Shown piece after piece: positions 1 to 9,122 of a DNA stretch of 64,000 nt; the stretch's first letter is position 1; every line of letters starts with the position of its first letter. Position numbers and translations under genes: made by a program. The notes under the pieces are model-generated. The model saw only the letters and a list, made by a program, of their open reading frames with translations, ran no database searches and had not been told where the DNA came from. Source of the DNA: an uncultured Lachnospiraceae bacterium (GTDB lineage: Bacteria; Bacillota; Clostridia; Lachnospirales; Lachnospiraceae); assembly GCA_947363565.1 (NCBI GenBank), contig CANAPP010000002.1, positions 61,523 to 125,522 of the forward strand, written 5' to 3'.

Positions 1-114
1 CCCGATTAATTTTGGGTTTTTGTCCATGAGGCAGTGGGCGCTGGTAAAGATGATCTCCATACACCATCCGGTCATGCCGCAGGTGAGAAAATTGTTTCCG
101 AATTGAGAACTCAT
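1..114 (-). CDS. 5' end of an unidentified small membrane-type protein (partial)
   Basis: The minus strand reads ATG at 114 and stays open for 38 codons to the window edge, preceded by a good AGGAAGG ribosome binding site. The fragment holds the motif CGMTGWCMEIIF, resembling the first membrane segment of small Lachnospiraceae proteins annotated as CmpB-type (PF06541) putative ABC transporter permeases. The family call is tentative because only the N-terminus is present. The gene is divergent from pheA. Confidence 0.45.
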   Translation of the reverse strand, partial: MSSQFGNNFLTCGMTGWCMEIIFTSAHCLMDKNPKLIG

Positions 115-206
115 AAAAAACCTTCCTGTTTTGAATTTTATCATAGTATCTGATGAGAGATAGTATGCCAGGACAGGAAAGTTTTTATGACCTTAAAAAA
201 ATATTC

Positions 207-235
207 TTGCAATCGGGAACGTATGGTTGTATAAC
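207..235 (+). promoter_or_regulatory. Predicted SigA promoter of pheA
   Basis: TTGCAA at 207-212 and TATAAC at 230-235 are separated by exactly 17 bp. Transcription would begin near 242, inside the upstream extension of the track ORF, so translation must start downstream. Confidence 0.5.
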
Positions 236-284
236 TATAGTAGCTGGCGCCGGTGCGGCGCAAGGGTCAGGAGGAATGAAGAAT

Positions 285-1415
285 ATGGCTACATTAGAGG
301 AACTTCGCAGGCAGCTTGACGAAGTGGATGATGAGATGGTCAGGCTTTTTGAGAAGCGCATGAGCATCTGCGAGCAGGTAGGAGAATACAAAGTGGGATG
401 CGGACGAAAGGTATTTGACCGGCAGCGGGAGGCAGGGAAGCTTGCTGACGTGGCAGGTAAGGCGTCTACGGAATTTAATAAAAAAGGGATCAGGGAGCTT
501 TATCAGCAGTTGATGTCCATGAGCAGGAAGTTACAGTATCAGCAGCTTGTGAAGGCGGGAGCCCTTGGCCGGCTTCCTTTTATCGAGATGCCGTCTATAG
601 ATATGGAAAACGTAAGGATCGTGTTCCAGGGGACGGAAGGTGCCTACAGTCAGGCGGCGATGTACAATTATTTCGGAAAAGACTGCAACAGTTTTCATGT
701 GAATACATTCCGGGAAGCTATGGAGGCTATCGAGGAGGGGGCGGCGGACTATGCGGTCCTTCCTATCGAAAATGCCATAGCGGGAGCAGTCAACGAAGTC
801 TATGATCTGTTGGCGGAGTTCGAGAATTATATAGTGGGAGAGACGATCCTTCCGGTTAAACATACGTTATGCGGACTTAAGGGAGCATCGATCTCGGATA
901 TCGGACAGGTGTACTCTAAAGCAGAAGCGCTGATGCAGACCAGCCGGTTTTTAAATTCACATCCGGACTGGCAGCAGATCAGTGTTGCGAATACTGCTGT
1001 GGCGGCAAAAAAGATCTTAGAGGATGCGGATAAGAGCCAGGCGGCGGTGTGCAGCGCTTATGCGGCAGATATCTACGGTCTGTCTGTGCTGTCGGAGGAT
1101 ATTAATGATGAAAATGACAACAGTACCAGGTTTATTGTTGTAACGAATCAGAAGGTGTTTTCCAAAGCAGCGAAAAAGATCAGCATTTGCTTTGAACTGC
1201 CCCATGAGCCGGCGTCTCTTTACCAGCTTTTGTCTCATTTCGTCTATAATAATCTGAATATGACGAAGATCGAGTCAAGGCCGGTGGAAGGGAAGAACTG
1301 GGAATACCGTTTCTTTATCGACTTTGACGGGAACTTAGCGGATCCGGCAGTGAAGAATGCGATCCGGGGGCTCAGGGAGGAGAGCCGGAATCTAAGGATA
1401 TTCGGAAATTATTAG
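285..1415 (+). CDS. pheA: Bifunctional chorismate mutase / prephenate dehydratase (P-protein)
   Basis: This cytoplasmic enzyme converts chorismate to prephenate and then to phenylpyruvate, the phenylalanine branch of aromatic amino acid synthesis. An AroQ-type chorismate mutase domain occupies about residues 1-90. The prephenate dehydratase domain begins at FQGTEGAYSQ and carries the catalytic STRF motif. The C-terminal ACT domain contains IESRP, the phenylalanine-binding signature, so feedback inhibition is expected. The track ORF starts at 153, but AGGAGG at 269-274 lies 10 bases before ATG 285 and the likely promoter sits in the extension, so a 376-residue product is preferred. ATG 276 is possible but too close to the ribosome binding site. 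No T-box or attenuator was seen upstream. Confidence 0.93.
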   Translation: MATLEELRRQLDEVDDEMVRLFEKRMSICEQVGEYKVGCGRKVFDRQREAGKLADVAGKASTEFNKKGIRELYQQLMSMSRKLQYQQLVKAGALGRLPFIEMPSIDMENVRIVFQGTEGAYSQAAMYNYFGKDCNSFHVNTFREAMEAIEEGAADYAVLPIENAIAGAVNEVYDLLAEFENYIVGETILPVKHTLCGLKGASISDIGQVYSKAEALMQTSRFLNSHPDWQQISVANTAVAAKKILEDADKSQAAVCSAYAADIYGLSVLSEDINDENDNSTRFIVVTNQKVFSKAAKKISICFELPHEPASLYQLLSHFVYNNLNMTKIESRPVEGKNWEYRFFIDFDGNLADPAVKNAIRGLREESRNLRIFGNY

Positions 1416-1435
1416 ACCGGCGGAAAGGACAAAAA

Positions 1436-2731
1436 GTGATGAGAACAAAAGAATTCATGCTGTATCGGGGGATGGAGGACGGAGAACTCCTCATGGATAT
1501 GGCATTTCTGATGGACAATTATAAAAATGAATATTATAACCGGGAGGATTTAAAAGAGCTTCTTTTTGAGACGGCAAACCGGCTTTTAGAGCTTTCGGTC
1601 AGTCATGGGTTTGCCGGGAATCTTTGGCATACGTATCTGACTTATCTGCTTGCAAGTCATGAGAATGCCTACAGCACTTCCTGTGAGATTATCGGAGAGA
1701 TAACAGGAAGTATCAACCGTGCGGCACTCCATGATTTTGCCATATTTAAAGAGCTTTTTGATTACGATTTTTCAGATATGGAAGCAGTGCTTGGGACGGA
1801 CTGTCTGTCCTTGCTTCTTTGTTATGAGGGAAGCGGCGGCCATGGGAAGGTATTCAACCAGCGGATACGGGACCGGATCTGTGAGCTTGCCGGTCAGCTT
1901 TCGGAAGCAGGAAGCGACGAGGAATTTATGGTTACAGTTACCCGGTTTTACGGGGACTTTGGCGTGGGGAAGCTGGGACTCCACAAGGCGTTTCGGGTGG
2001 AACATACGGAAAACGGAGCAAAGATCGTGCCCATCACGAAGATTGCCCATGTGCATCTGGATGATCTTATCGGATATGAGATTGCCAAGAAAAAGCTGGT
2101 TGACAATACGGAAGCATTTATAAACGGCAGGAAAGCCAATAACTGCCTGCTGTTCGGCGACGCGGGAACGGGCAAATCTTCTTCTGTAAAAGCCATTTTG
2201 AACCAATATTACGACAAGGGGCTTCGCATGATCGAGGTGTACAGACACCAGTTCCATGATCTCAACGACGTGATCTCCCAGATAAAGAATCGTAATTACA
2301 AATTTATTATCTATATGGATGATCTTTCTTTTGAGGAATTCGAGACGGAGTACAAGTACCTGAAGGCTGTTATCGAGGGCGGCCTGGAACGCAAGCCGGA
2401 CAATGTGCTGATCTATGCCACCTCCAACCGCAGGCATCTTATCCGGGAGAGCTTCCGGGACAAGGAAGAGAGGGAAGAAGATCTTCACAGCAACGACACG
2501 GTGCAGGAGAAGTTGTCCCTGGTGGCGAGATTCGGTGTTACCATTTACTTTGGAAAGCCGGAAAAGAAAGAGTTTCAAGAGATTGTAAGACAGCTTGCAA
2601 AGAGGAATGACATTGGGATGCCCGAGGATGAGCTTCTTGCGAAGGCCAATAAATGGGAATTAAGCCACGGGGGATTATCCGGAAGGACTGCCCAGCAGTT
2701 TATCGATTATCTGGCAGGTACTTATGAATAA
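1436..2731 (+). CDS. DUF815-family AAA+ ATPase
   Basis: The protein of about 430 residues belongs to the DUF815 group of AAA+ ATPases, whose function is not established. An N-terminal region of about 200 residues precedes Walker A (GDAGTGKSS), a Walker B-like FIIYMDDLSFEEFE, a sensor-1 region IYATSNRRHLI and an arginine-rich stretch typical of AAA+ oligomers. It starts with GTG followed at once by ATG, behind GGAAAGGA. It lies 20 bases after pheA and overlaps the MATE gene by 8 bases, so the three genes are probably one operon. The neighbours do not reveal its substrate. Confidence 0.85.
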   Translation: MMRTKEFMLYRGMEDGELLMDMAFLMDNYKNEYYNREDLKELLFETANRLLELSVSHGFAGNLWHTYLTYLLASHENAYSTSCEIIGEITGSINRAALHDFAIFKELFDYDFSDMEAVLGTDCLSLLLCYEGSGGHGKVFNQRIRDRICELAGQLSEAGSDEEFMVTVTRFYGDFGVGKLGLHKAFRVEHTENGAKIVPITKIAHVHLDDLIGYEIAKKKLVDNTEAFINGRKANNCLLFGDAGTGKSSSVKAILNQYYDKGLRMIEVYRHQFHDLNDVISQIKNRNYKFIIYMDDLSFEEFETEYKYLKAVIEGGLERKPDNVLIYATSNRRHLIRESFRDKEEREEDLHSNDTVQEKLSLVARFGVTIYFGKPEKKEFQEIVRQLAKRNDIGMPEDELLAKANKWELSHGGLSGRTAQQFIDYLAGTYE

Positions 2732-4082
2732 GGATCTGACAGAAGGAAATGTAAGGAACACCATGCTTCTGTTCGCAGGACCGATGATACTGGGGAATCT
2801 TCTGCAGCAGTGCTACAATATTGCAGATACGCTGATCGTAGGGCAGTTCCTCGGAGCAGGAGCGCTGGCGTCTGTGGGGGCGGCATATACGCTGATGACC
2901 TTTCTGACTTCTGTATTGATTGGACTTTGTATGGGGAGCAGTTCTGTGGTGGCGTTTTACTTCGGGAAAAAGGATGATGCGAAGACGAAAGATTCGGCTG
3001 TGGCTTCTTTCATTTTTATTGCTGCGGTATCGGTTTTTTTGAATGTGATTTCCTTCTGCTGGATTGACGAAATTTTATTCCTGCTTCGAGTGCCGGATGA
3101 TCTTCTTGGGATGATGCGGGAATATGTGTGGATCATTTTCTGCGGACTATTCTTTGTATTTTTATATAATTATTTTGCCTTTATCCTGCGGGCGGCGGGA
3201 AATTCGACGGTTCCCCTTGTGTTCCTCGGAGTGGCGGCAGGGATCAATGTGGTGCTTGACCTTATCTTCGTGGTGGTTTTTCACTGGGGGATTGGGGGCG
3301 CGGCTGCAGCGACGGTGGCGGCGCAGATTTTTTCGGGAGTGGGCATCGGGATCTATACCTGGGCGAAGGAGCCTCTCTTTCGCCTGAGGATATCAGGAAG
3401 AGGCCGGATAAAAGCTTCCATGCCGGAAGTCATACGGTTCTCCTTTGCTGCAAGTGTGCAGCAGAGCGTGATGAATTTCGGGATCCTGATGATACAAGGG
3501 CTGGTCAACAGCTTCGGGACGGTAGTCATGGCGGCTTTTGCGGTGGCGGTAAAGATTGATTCTTTTGCCTATATGCCGGCCCAGGAGTTTGCCAATGCCT
3601 TTTCCCTCTTTATCTCCCAGAACAACGGAGCGGGAAAGAAGGAACGGGTGCGCCGGGGCACTGTGGAAGCGCTCCGGACGGCCGTCATTTTCTGTGCGGC
3701 GGTGTCGGTGCTGATCTTTATCTTTGCGCCGCAATTGATGCAGATCTTCGTGAAGGCGCAGGAGACCGGGATCATAAAGAGCGGCACAGAATACTTAAGG
3801 ATTGAGGGAAGTTTTTACTGCGGGATCGGAATCCTGTTTTTGCTGTACGGCTATTACCGGGGGATCGGAAAGCCGGAGATGTCAGTGGTGCTGACGGTGA
3901 TATCGCTGGGAACGCGGGTTATCCTGGCTTATACGTTTGCCCCCGTGAAAGGTATCGGTGTACATGCAATCTGGTGGGCCATACCCGTCGGATGGTTTCT
4001 GGCGGATGTGACAGGAATCCTGTATGGCCGTGCTGATTTATTCTGCCGGCTTGATGCCAGAGATGTCGGAATCGATGACTAA
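2724..4082 (+). CDS. MATE family efflux transporter
   Basis: This 452-residue membrane protein has about 12 hydrophobic segments in two MatE repeats. It opens with the family-typical layout GNVRNTMLLFAGPMILGNLLQQCYNIADTL in shortened view (quoted motif: LLQQCYNIADT). MATE proteins export drugs or metabolites using a Na+ or H+ gradient; the substrate cannot be read from sequence. The start overlaps the DUF815 gene by 8 bases, indicating translational coupling. Its last 45 bases overlap the 3' end of the convergent rqcH gene. It is the first of three MATE genes here; the others are at 27607 and 31042. Confidence 0.9.
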   Translation: MNKDLTEGNVRNTMLLFAGPMILGNLLQQCYNIADTLIVGQFLGAGALASVGAAYTLMTFLTSVLIGLCMGSSSVVAFYFGKKDDAKTKDSAVASFIFIAAVSVFLNVISFCWIDEILFLLRVPDDLLGMMREYVWIIFCGLFFVFLYNYFAFILRAAGNSTVPLVFLGVAAGINVVLDLIFVVVFHWGIGGAAAATVAAQIFSGVGIGIYTWAKEPLFRLRISGRGRIKASMPEVIRFSFAASVQQSVMNFGILMIQGLVNSFGTVVMAAFAVAVKIDSFAYMPAQEFANAFSLFISQNNGAGKKERVRRGTVEALRTAVIFCAAVSVLIFIFAPQLMQIFVKAQETGIIKSGTEYLRIEGSFYCGIGILFLLYGYYRGIGKPEMSVVLTVISLGTRVILAYTFAPVKGIGVHAIWWAIPVGWFLADVTGILYGRADLFCRLDARDVGIDD

Positions 4083-5774
4083 GGAGTAATTGGTGTAGTA
4101 TACTACAAAGCCGGGCTTTGCGCCGTTCGGCTTTTTCACGTGCCTTTTCTCTACGTAGTCAATCTCTACCTTATCGCTTCCCTGTTTTTTGGAGTAGTAG
4201 GCCGCCAGCCGTCCGGCTTCCTCAAAGGTCCGGTCGGGAAGTTCGTCGCCGCCTGTCTTTACGATGACGTGGGAGCCGGGCGTCTGCTTTGCGTGGAACC
4301 ACCAGTCGCTTCCGTTGGCGAAAGAGAAGGTAAGCTCGTCATTCTGCAGATTATTCTTTCCTACATACATATGATAACCGTCGCTGGAGATGTAGTGGAG
4401 AGGTTTGCTGGTAAGCTTCACCTTTTTTTTGCCGGACTTGCGGCGGATGTAACCGCTTTGCATCAATTCCTCCTTGATCTGGGCAAGGTCGGCCTCGCTT
4501 CTGGCGATATTGAGGGCGTTGCTTATAGACTCCAGGTATTCGATGTCTTCCGCGGTCTCTTTGATCAGTTCGGACAGCGCCTCGAAGGTGCGCTTTTGCT
4601 TATTGTATCTGGCAAAATATTTCTGGGAATTTTCCTGAGGCGTCTTTGTGCTGTCTAAAGGGATGGTAATGTCCCCATTGGTATAATAATTGAAACAGGC
4701 AAGTTCCTTCGTGCCAGGTTCAAGATCATAGCCGTAGGTGTTGATAAGCTCTCCGTAGACTTTGTATTTATCCCTGTTTTCGGTGTCTTTGATCTGCCTG
4801 GACTGGAGGTCGTATTTTTTGCGGTTCCGCTCCAGCGCAGTCTGTACGACGTGGCGCAGGTCCGTGCTTTTCTGGCGGATGCGCGTCTGGGTGTTTTTCA
4901 GTGCATAGTAAGTTCTTAAGACTTCCGATGCAGAGTCAAAAGTCCTTGCCTCAAAATGTCCGAAGTGCGACAGGGGGAGTGCGCCGAATTCCTTCGGGAT
5001 GTTCCCGTCATAGTAGATGACCGGCGAATAATCTTTCCGCTGTACATTTTCCAGATAGTAGGTAAACTGTCGGAAGAGATGCAGTAATTCATCTTCGGTA
5101 AGATCCTTTGCTGTCATCAGTGATTCGATGCCGGACAGATGGCAGATCTCTTCCGCAACTGCCGGACTGATGCCTGTAAATCCTGTGTAGACAGCTTTTC
5201 CTAAAGGCATTGGCTTTTCTTTAAGCAAAGCCATGAAGTCCTGTTCACTTACTGTCAGCGGATCATGCTTTTGCATCGTATCCGGTATAAAATAATCCCT
5301 TCCGGGCAGCACTTCACGCACCGAGCTTACCTGCGCAGAGATATGCTTGATGCTGTCGATGATCATCCCTTTATCATCGCAGAAAATAATGTTGCTGTGT
5401 TTCCCCATGATCTCAACGATCAGTTTCTTTTGGCATAAGTCGCCCATCTCATCCAGATGTTCAATATCCAGATGAATGATCCGCTCAAGCCCCGGCTGTG
5501 AGATTCCCGTAATCCTTCCGCCCCCGATATGTTTCCTTAAAAGCATACAAAAATTCGGCGCTGTCATCGGGCTCGGCCTATTCTCATCCGTGAGGTAGAT
5601 AAGCGGGAGAGAAGCGCTTGCCGATATATAGAGCCTCTTTTGCCCCTGAACCGTCTTTACCGTGAGCAAAAGCTCATCACTCTCCGGCTGCGCGATCTTG
5701 GCGATCCGTCCTCTTGTAAGTGTCTTATCCAACTCATCCGCAACAGCGGCAATCATAATTCCATCTAAAGCCAT
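4038..5774 (-). CDS. rqcH: Rqc2-type ribosome quality control protein RqcH (NFACT family)
   Basis: RqcH binds 50S subunits obstructed by peptidyl-tRNA and recruits tRNA-Ala to add C-terminal alanine tails that mark the stalled peptide for degradation. The 578-residue length matches the family, often annotated as fibronectin-binding protein FbpA. An NFACT-N domain with an ERII motif precedes a central coiled-coil region and a C-terminal NFACT-R (DUF814) domain with DWWFHAKQTPGSHVI. The ERII glutamate stands where many homologs carry aspartate. The start is moved from 5795 to ATG 5774 because GGGAGG lies just upstream of MALDGIMIAA. Its 3' end overlaps the MATE gene tail by 45 bases, and its promoter interleaves with that of yicC. 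Confidence 0.9.
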   Translation of the reverse strand: MALDGIMIAAVADELDKTLTRGRIAKIAQPESDELLLTVKTVQGQKRLYISASASLPLIYLTDENRPSPMTAPNFCMLLRKHIGGGRITGISQPGLERIIHLDIEHLDEMGDLCQKKLIVEIMGKHSNIIFCDDKGMIIDSIKHISAQVSSVREVLPGRDYFIPDTMQKHDPLTVSEQDFMALLKEKPMPLGKAVYTGFTGISPAVAEEICHLSGIESLMTAKDLTEDELLHLFRQFTYYLENVQRKDYSPVIYYDGNIPKEFGALPLSHFGHFEARTFDSASEVLRTYYALKNTQTRIRQKSTDLRHVVQTALERNRKKYDLQSRQIKDTENRDKYKVYGELINTYGYDLEPGTKELACFNYYTNGDITIPLDSTKTPQENSQKYFARYNKQKRTFEALSELIKETAEDIEYLESISNALNIARSEADLAQIKEELMQSGYIRRKSGKKKVKLTSKPLHYISSDGYHMYVGKNNLQNDELTFSFANGSDWWFHAKQTPGSHVIVKTGGDELPDRTFEEAGRLAAYYSKKQGSDKVEIDYVEKRHVKKPNGAKPGFVVYYTNYSLVIDSDISGIKPAE

Positions 5775-5819
5775 AAAAAAACCTCCCTCATCCATTCTGT
5801 TTGATATGAAATATTTTAT

Positions 5820-5848
5820 AGTATACCACAGTTGACGATGTATTCCAA
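5820..5848 (-). promoter_or_regulatory. Predicted SigA promoter of rqcH
   Basis: On the minus strand TTGGAA (5848-5843) and TATACT (5825-5820) are 17 bp apart. This promoter physically interleaves with the plus-strand yicC promoter. Confidence 0.55.
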
Positions 5849-5860
5849 ATGACTTATAAT
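5832..5860 (+). promoter_or_regulatory. Predicted SigA promoter of the yicC-gmk-rpoZ operon
   Basis: TTGACG (5832-5837) and TATAAT (5855-5860) are separated by 17 bp, about 70 bases upstream of the yicC start. Confidence 0.65.
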
Positions 5861-5928
5861 GAAATATGGCAGTATATGCCGTTTACTAACCAGAAGACAT
5901 GTTAAATTAAAAAAAGAGGTTCTGACGT

Positions 5929-6810
5929 ATGATTAAAAGCATGACGGGCTTCGGACGGTGTGAAATCATGGAAGGTGAGCGCAAGTTCACCGTTGAGATA
6001 AAGGGCGTGAATCACCGTTATCTGGATACCAACATCCGTATGCCTAAAAAACTGAATTTTTTTGAAACCGCTATCCGCAGTTTGTTAAAGCAGAGTATCC
6101 AGCGCGGAAAGGTAGATATTTTCATCACTTACGAGGATTTGTCGGAGAGCCAGGTGGCGCTTAAGTATAATGAGACTTTGGCGGGAGAGTACCTGTCCTA
6201 TTTTCAGAAGATGGCGGATACATTTTCGTTGGAGAATGATATCCGGGTGTCGTCCCTTTCCAGATATCCGGAGATCCTGACCATGGAGGAACAGGCGCCG
6301 GACGAAGAGAAGCTCTGGGCAGGGCTTAAGAGCGCCCTTGACGGAGCCATCGCACAGTTTGTTGAGACAAGAGGCTTAGAGGGTGAGAACCTGAAAAAAG
6401 ACCTGACCGGGAAGCTTAACGGTATGCTTACGATGGTGGAGAGTATCGAAGAGCGGGCGCCCCAGATCATTGCAGAGTACAGAAAGAAACTCGAGAAGAA
6501 GGTACGGGAACTTCTTGAGGATACCCAGATCGAGGACAGCAGGATTGCGGCGGAGGTTGTCATATTTGCGGATAAGATCTGTACCGACGAGGAGGTCGTA
6601 AGGCTTAGAAGTCATGTGGAGCATATGAAAGAGACGCTTCTTTCCGATGAAAACGGGATTGGCCGCAAGCTTGATTTTATCGCCCAGGAGATGAACCGGG
6701 AGGCGAATACGATTCTTTCCAAGGCAAATGATCTCGAGATTTCCAATCTGGGGATCGAGCTTAAGACGGAGATAGAAAAGATCAGAGAGCAGATTCAGAA
6801 CATCGAATAG
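5929..6810 (+). CDS. yicC: YicC/YloC family endoribonuclease
   Basis: YicC-type proteins are endoribonucleases implicated in RNA turnover and stress survival. The 293-residue length is normal. The family hallmark MIKSMTGFGR is at the N-terminus, and a C-terminal DUF1732 domain ends with the typical KIREQIQNIE. An AAAGAGG ribosome binding site precedes ATG. The gene opens a cluster with gmk 22 bases downstream and rpoZ after it, a standard arrangement in Firmicutes. The small remA gene often found between yicC and gmk in Bacilli is absent. Confidence 0.92.
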   Translation: MIKSMTGFGRCEIMEGERKFTVEIKGVNHRYLDTNIRMPKKLNFFETAIRSLLKQSIQRGKVDIFITYEDLSESQVALKYNETLAGEYLSYFQKMADTFSLENDIRVSSLSRYPEILTMEEQAPDEEKLWAGLKSALDGAIAQFVETRGLEGENLKKDLTGKLNGMLTMVESIEERAPQIIAEYRKKLEKKVRELLEDTQIEDSRIAAEVVIFADKICTDEEVVRLRSHVEHMKETLLSDENGIGRKLDFIAQEMNREANTILSKANDLEISNLGIELKTEIEKIREQIQNIE

Positions 6811-6832
6811 ACGGCGCAGGGAGGGCAGGCCG

Positions 6833-7459
6833 ATGAAAGAGAGAGGAATCCTGATCGTTGTATCCGGTTTTTCAGGAGCCGGTAAAGGTACGATCATGAA
6901 AGAGCTGTTAAATCGCTATGACAATTATGCACTGTCTGTATCTGCCACTACGAGAAACCCGCGGGAGGGAGAGGCAGACGGCAGGGAATATTTTTTTAAA
7001 ACAGTTCCGGAATTTGAAAAAATGATTGCGAAAGAGGAACTGATAGAGTATGCTAGATACGTGAACAATTATTATGGGACTCCCCGTGCGTATGTGGAAG
7101 AGAAGCTTTCCGAAGGCAGGGATGTGATCCTGGAGATTGAGATACAGGGAGCGCTTAAGGTGAAGGAGAAGTTCCCGGAGACGGTGCTTTTATTTGTCAT
7201 GCCGCCAAGCGCGAAGGTCCTTAAGGAACGCCTGATCGGGCGGGGGACGGAGACAGAAGACGTGATCTTATCCCGTATGAAACGTGCGGGCGAGGAAGCA
7301 GAAGGGATGGATCGATATGATTATCTGGTCATCAACGATGAGCTTTCGGCCTGCGTAGAGGAAGTACATCAGATCATCAGAAGCGAGCACAAAAAGAGCT
7401 TCCGCAATCGGGAGCTGATAGAGAAGATCAGAGAAGAATTAATAGAATTAAACAGGTGA
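6833..7459 (+). CDS. gmk: Guanylate kinase
   Basis: Guanylate kinase phosphorylates GMP to GDP with ATP and is essential for GTP and (p)ppGpp metabolism. The 208-residue protein has the P-loop SGFSGAGKGT near the start, the GMP-binding segment SATTRNPREGEADGREYFF, and the YGTP motif. The usual GPSG start of the P-loop is SGFSG here, a mild variant. The gene lies between yicC and rpoZ with short gaps and should be co-transcribed with them. Confidence 0.95.
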   Translation: MKERGILIVVSGFSGAGKGTIMKELLNRYDNYALSVSATTRNPREGEADGREYFFKTVPEFEKMIAKEELIEYARYVNNYYGTPRAYVEEKLSEGRDVILEIEIQGALKVKEKFPETVLLFVMPPSAKVLKERLIGRGTETEDVILSRMKRAGEEAEGMDRYDYLVINDELSACVEEVHQIIRSEHKKSFRNRELIEKIREELIELNR

Positions 7460-7478
7460 TTGGAAAGGAGAACAGTTT

Positions 7479-7715
7479 ATGTTACACCCATCTTACACAG
7501 ATTTGATGAAAGTAGTGAACAAGGATGTCGAGGAGGGCGAGACAAAGGTGGTCAACAGCCGTTATTCTATCGTTATGGCTACAGCCAAGCGGGCGAGAGA
7601 GATTATCGACGGCTCTATGCCGCTTGTCAATGTCAAGGGCAGTGAAAAGCCGCTGTCGGTTGCGATTGACGAGCTGAACCAGGCGAAGATCAAGGTTGAC
7701 GGAGAAGAAGATTAA
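7479..7715 (+). CDS. rpoZ: RNA polymerase omega subunit
   Basis: Omega helps assemble and stabilise RNA polymerase by latching the beta-prime subunit. The 78-residue protein has the conserved core SRYSIVMATAKRAREI followed by a short C-terminal segment typical of Firmicutes. GGAAAGGAG precedes ATG. It is 19 bases behind gmk; that pairing is widespread and supports the call. Confidence 0.94.
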   Translation: MLHPSYTDLMKVVNKDVEEGETKVVNSRYSIVMATAKRAREIIDGSMPLVNVKGSEKPLSVAIDELNQAKIKVDGEED

Positions 7716-7784
7716 ACCAGGCTTTGGGCAGGGACAGGGCAGGTGCCGGAAGGTATCTGCCCTGACAGTTATAGAGGAGAAACG

Positions 7785-9122
7785 ATGAATTTATTATTTA
7801 TTTCTTTGGGGTGTGATAAGAATCTCGTAGATTCTGAGGTCATGCTCGGAATTGTAGAAAAGAATGGATACCGGATCGTGGACAGTGAGGAAGATGCGGA
7901 TATTATCGTTATCAATACGTGCTGTTTTATCCATGATGCGAAGGAAGAAAGTATCCAGACAATCCTGGAGATGGCAGAATATAAAAAGACAGGGAGGCTT
8001 AAGGCACTGATCGTGACGGGCTGCCTTGCCCAGAGGTATAAGGAGGAGATCCTTTCGGAGATTCCGGAGGTGGATGCAGTGCTCGGAACTGCTTCTTATG
8101 ATAAGATCGCAGAGACCATCCGGCGGGCGCTAGAGCGCGGCGGCTTCGTGGAGCTTTCGGATATCAATGCGCTGCCTCTTGTAGATACAAAACGCCTGGT
8201 GACGACAGGAGGGCATTTTGCCTATCTTAAGATAGCAGAAGGGTGCGATAAGCACTGTACTTACTGTATCATCCCGAAGCTTCGGGGGAATTACCGGAGT
8301 GTGCCCATAAAGCGGCTGTTGAAAGAAGCACAGGAGTTGGCGGAGCAGGGCGTGAAAGAGTTGATCTTAGTGGCTCAGGAGACGACTGTCTACGGCAAGG
8401 ATATCTACGGGGAAAAGTCTTTACATCTGTTGCTTCGTAAGCTGTGCGAGATAAAAGGTCTTCGCTGGATACGTGTTCTCTACTGTTATCCGGAAGAGAT
8501 TTACGACGAACTCATAGAGGTGATGAAGGAAGAAAAGAAGATCTGCCGCTATCTGGATCTTCCCATCCAGCACTCAGAAGACGAGATTCTAAGGAGAATG
8601 GGGAGAAGGACTACCAGACAGCAGCTTATCTCAACGGTAGAGAAGCTTCGCCGGGAGATTCCGGATATTGTGCTCCGCACTACGCTGATCACGGGATTTC
8701 CGGGAGAGACGAAAGAGCAGCATGAGGCACTTATGGATTTTGTGGACGAGATGGAGTTCGAGCGGCTTGGGGTATTTACCTACTCCCCGGAGGAAGATAC
8801 GCCGGCAGCGGATTTTCCCGGGCAGATCCCGGAGGAGGTAAAGGAAGAGCGGCGCGCAGAGCTTATGGAGCTTCAGCAGGAGATTGTCTTTGCCCGGGCA
8901 GAGGAGATGGCGGGAAAAGAGCTTTTGGTCATGATCGAAGGGAAAGTGGCGGATGAGGACGCATATGTGGGCCGTACCTATATGGATGCGCCGAACGTGG
9001 ACGGGCTTATTTTTGTCAATACAGACAGGGAGCTTGTGTCCGGGGATTTTGCGAAGGTTACCGTGACCGGAGCGGCAGAATATGATTTGATAGGAGAGTT
9101 GAGCGATGAATTTACCAAATAA
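7785..9122 (+). CDS. rimO: Ribosomal protein S12 methylthiotransferase RimO
   Basis: RimO is a radical SAM enzyme with two [4Fe-4S] clusters that methylthiolates an aspartate of ribosomal protein S12. An N-terminal UPF0004 domain has three cluster cysteines (in SLGCDKN, NTCCF and GCLAQRY). The radical SAM motif is CDKHCTYC, and a C-terminal TRAM domain follows. The track start at 7743 is replaced by ATG 7785, which has AGAGGAGA just upstream and gives the family-typical N-terminus MNLLFISLGCDKNLVDSE, for 445 residues. Its last 17 bases overlap pgsA, implying translational coupling. Confidence 0.93.
   Translation: MNLLFISLGCDKNLVDSEVMLGIVEKNGYRIVDSEEDADIIVINTCCFIHDAKEESIQTILEMAEYKKTGRLKALIVTGCLAQRYKEEILSEIPEVDAVLGTASYDKIAETIRRALERGGFVELSDINALPLVDTKRLVTTGGHFAYLKIAEGCDKHCTYCIIPKLRGNYRSVPIKRLLKEAQELAEQGVKELILVAQETTVYGKDIYGEKSLHLLLRKLCEIKGLRWIRVLYCYPEEIYDELIEVMKEEKKICRYLDLPIQHSEDEILRRMGRRTTRQQLISTVEKLRREIPDIVLRTTLITGFPGETKEQHEALMDFVDEMEFERLGVFTYSPEEDTPAADFPGQIPEEVKEERRAELMELQQEIVFARAEEMAGKELLVMIEGKVADEDAYVGRTYMDAPNVDGLIFVNTDRELVSGDFAKVTVTGAAEYDLIGELSDEFTK

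Noticed and set aside
1772-2578. 268-residue antisense ORF
   Set aside because: Antisense to the DUF815 gene, with no ribosome binding site or recognisable domain; open frames opposite GC-rich genes are common.
7460-7645. 61-residue ORF between gmk and rpoZ
   Set aside because: It covers the rpoZ ribosome binding site and overlaps rpoZ in another frame.
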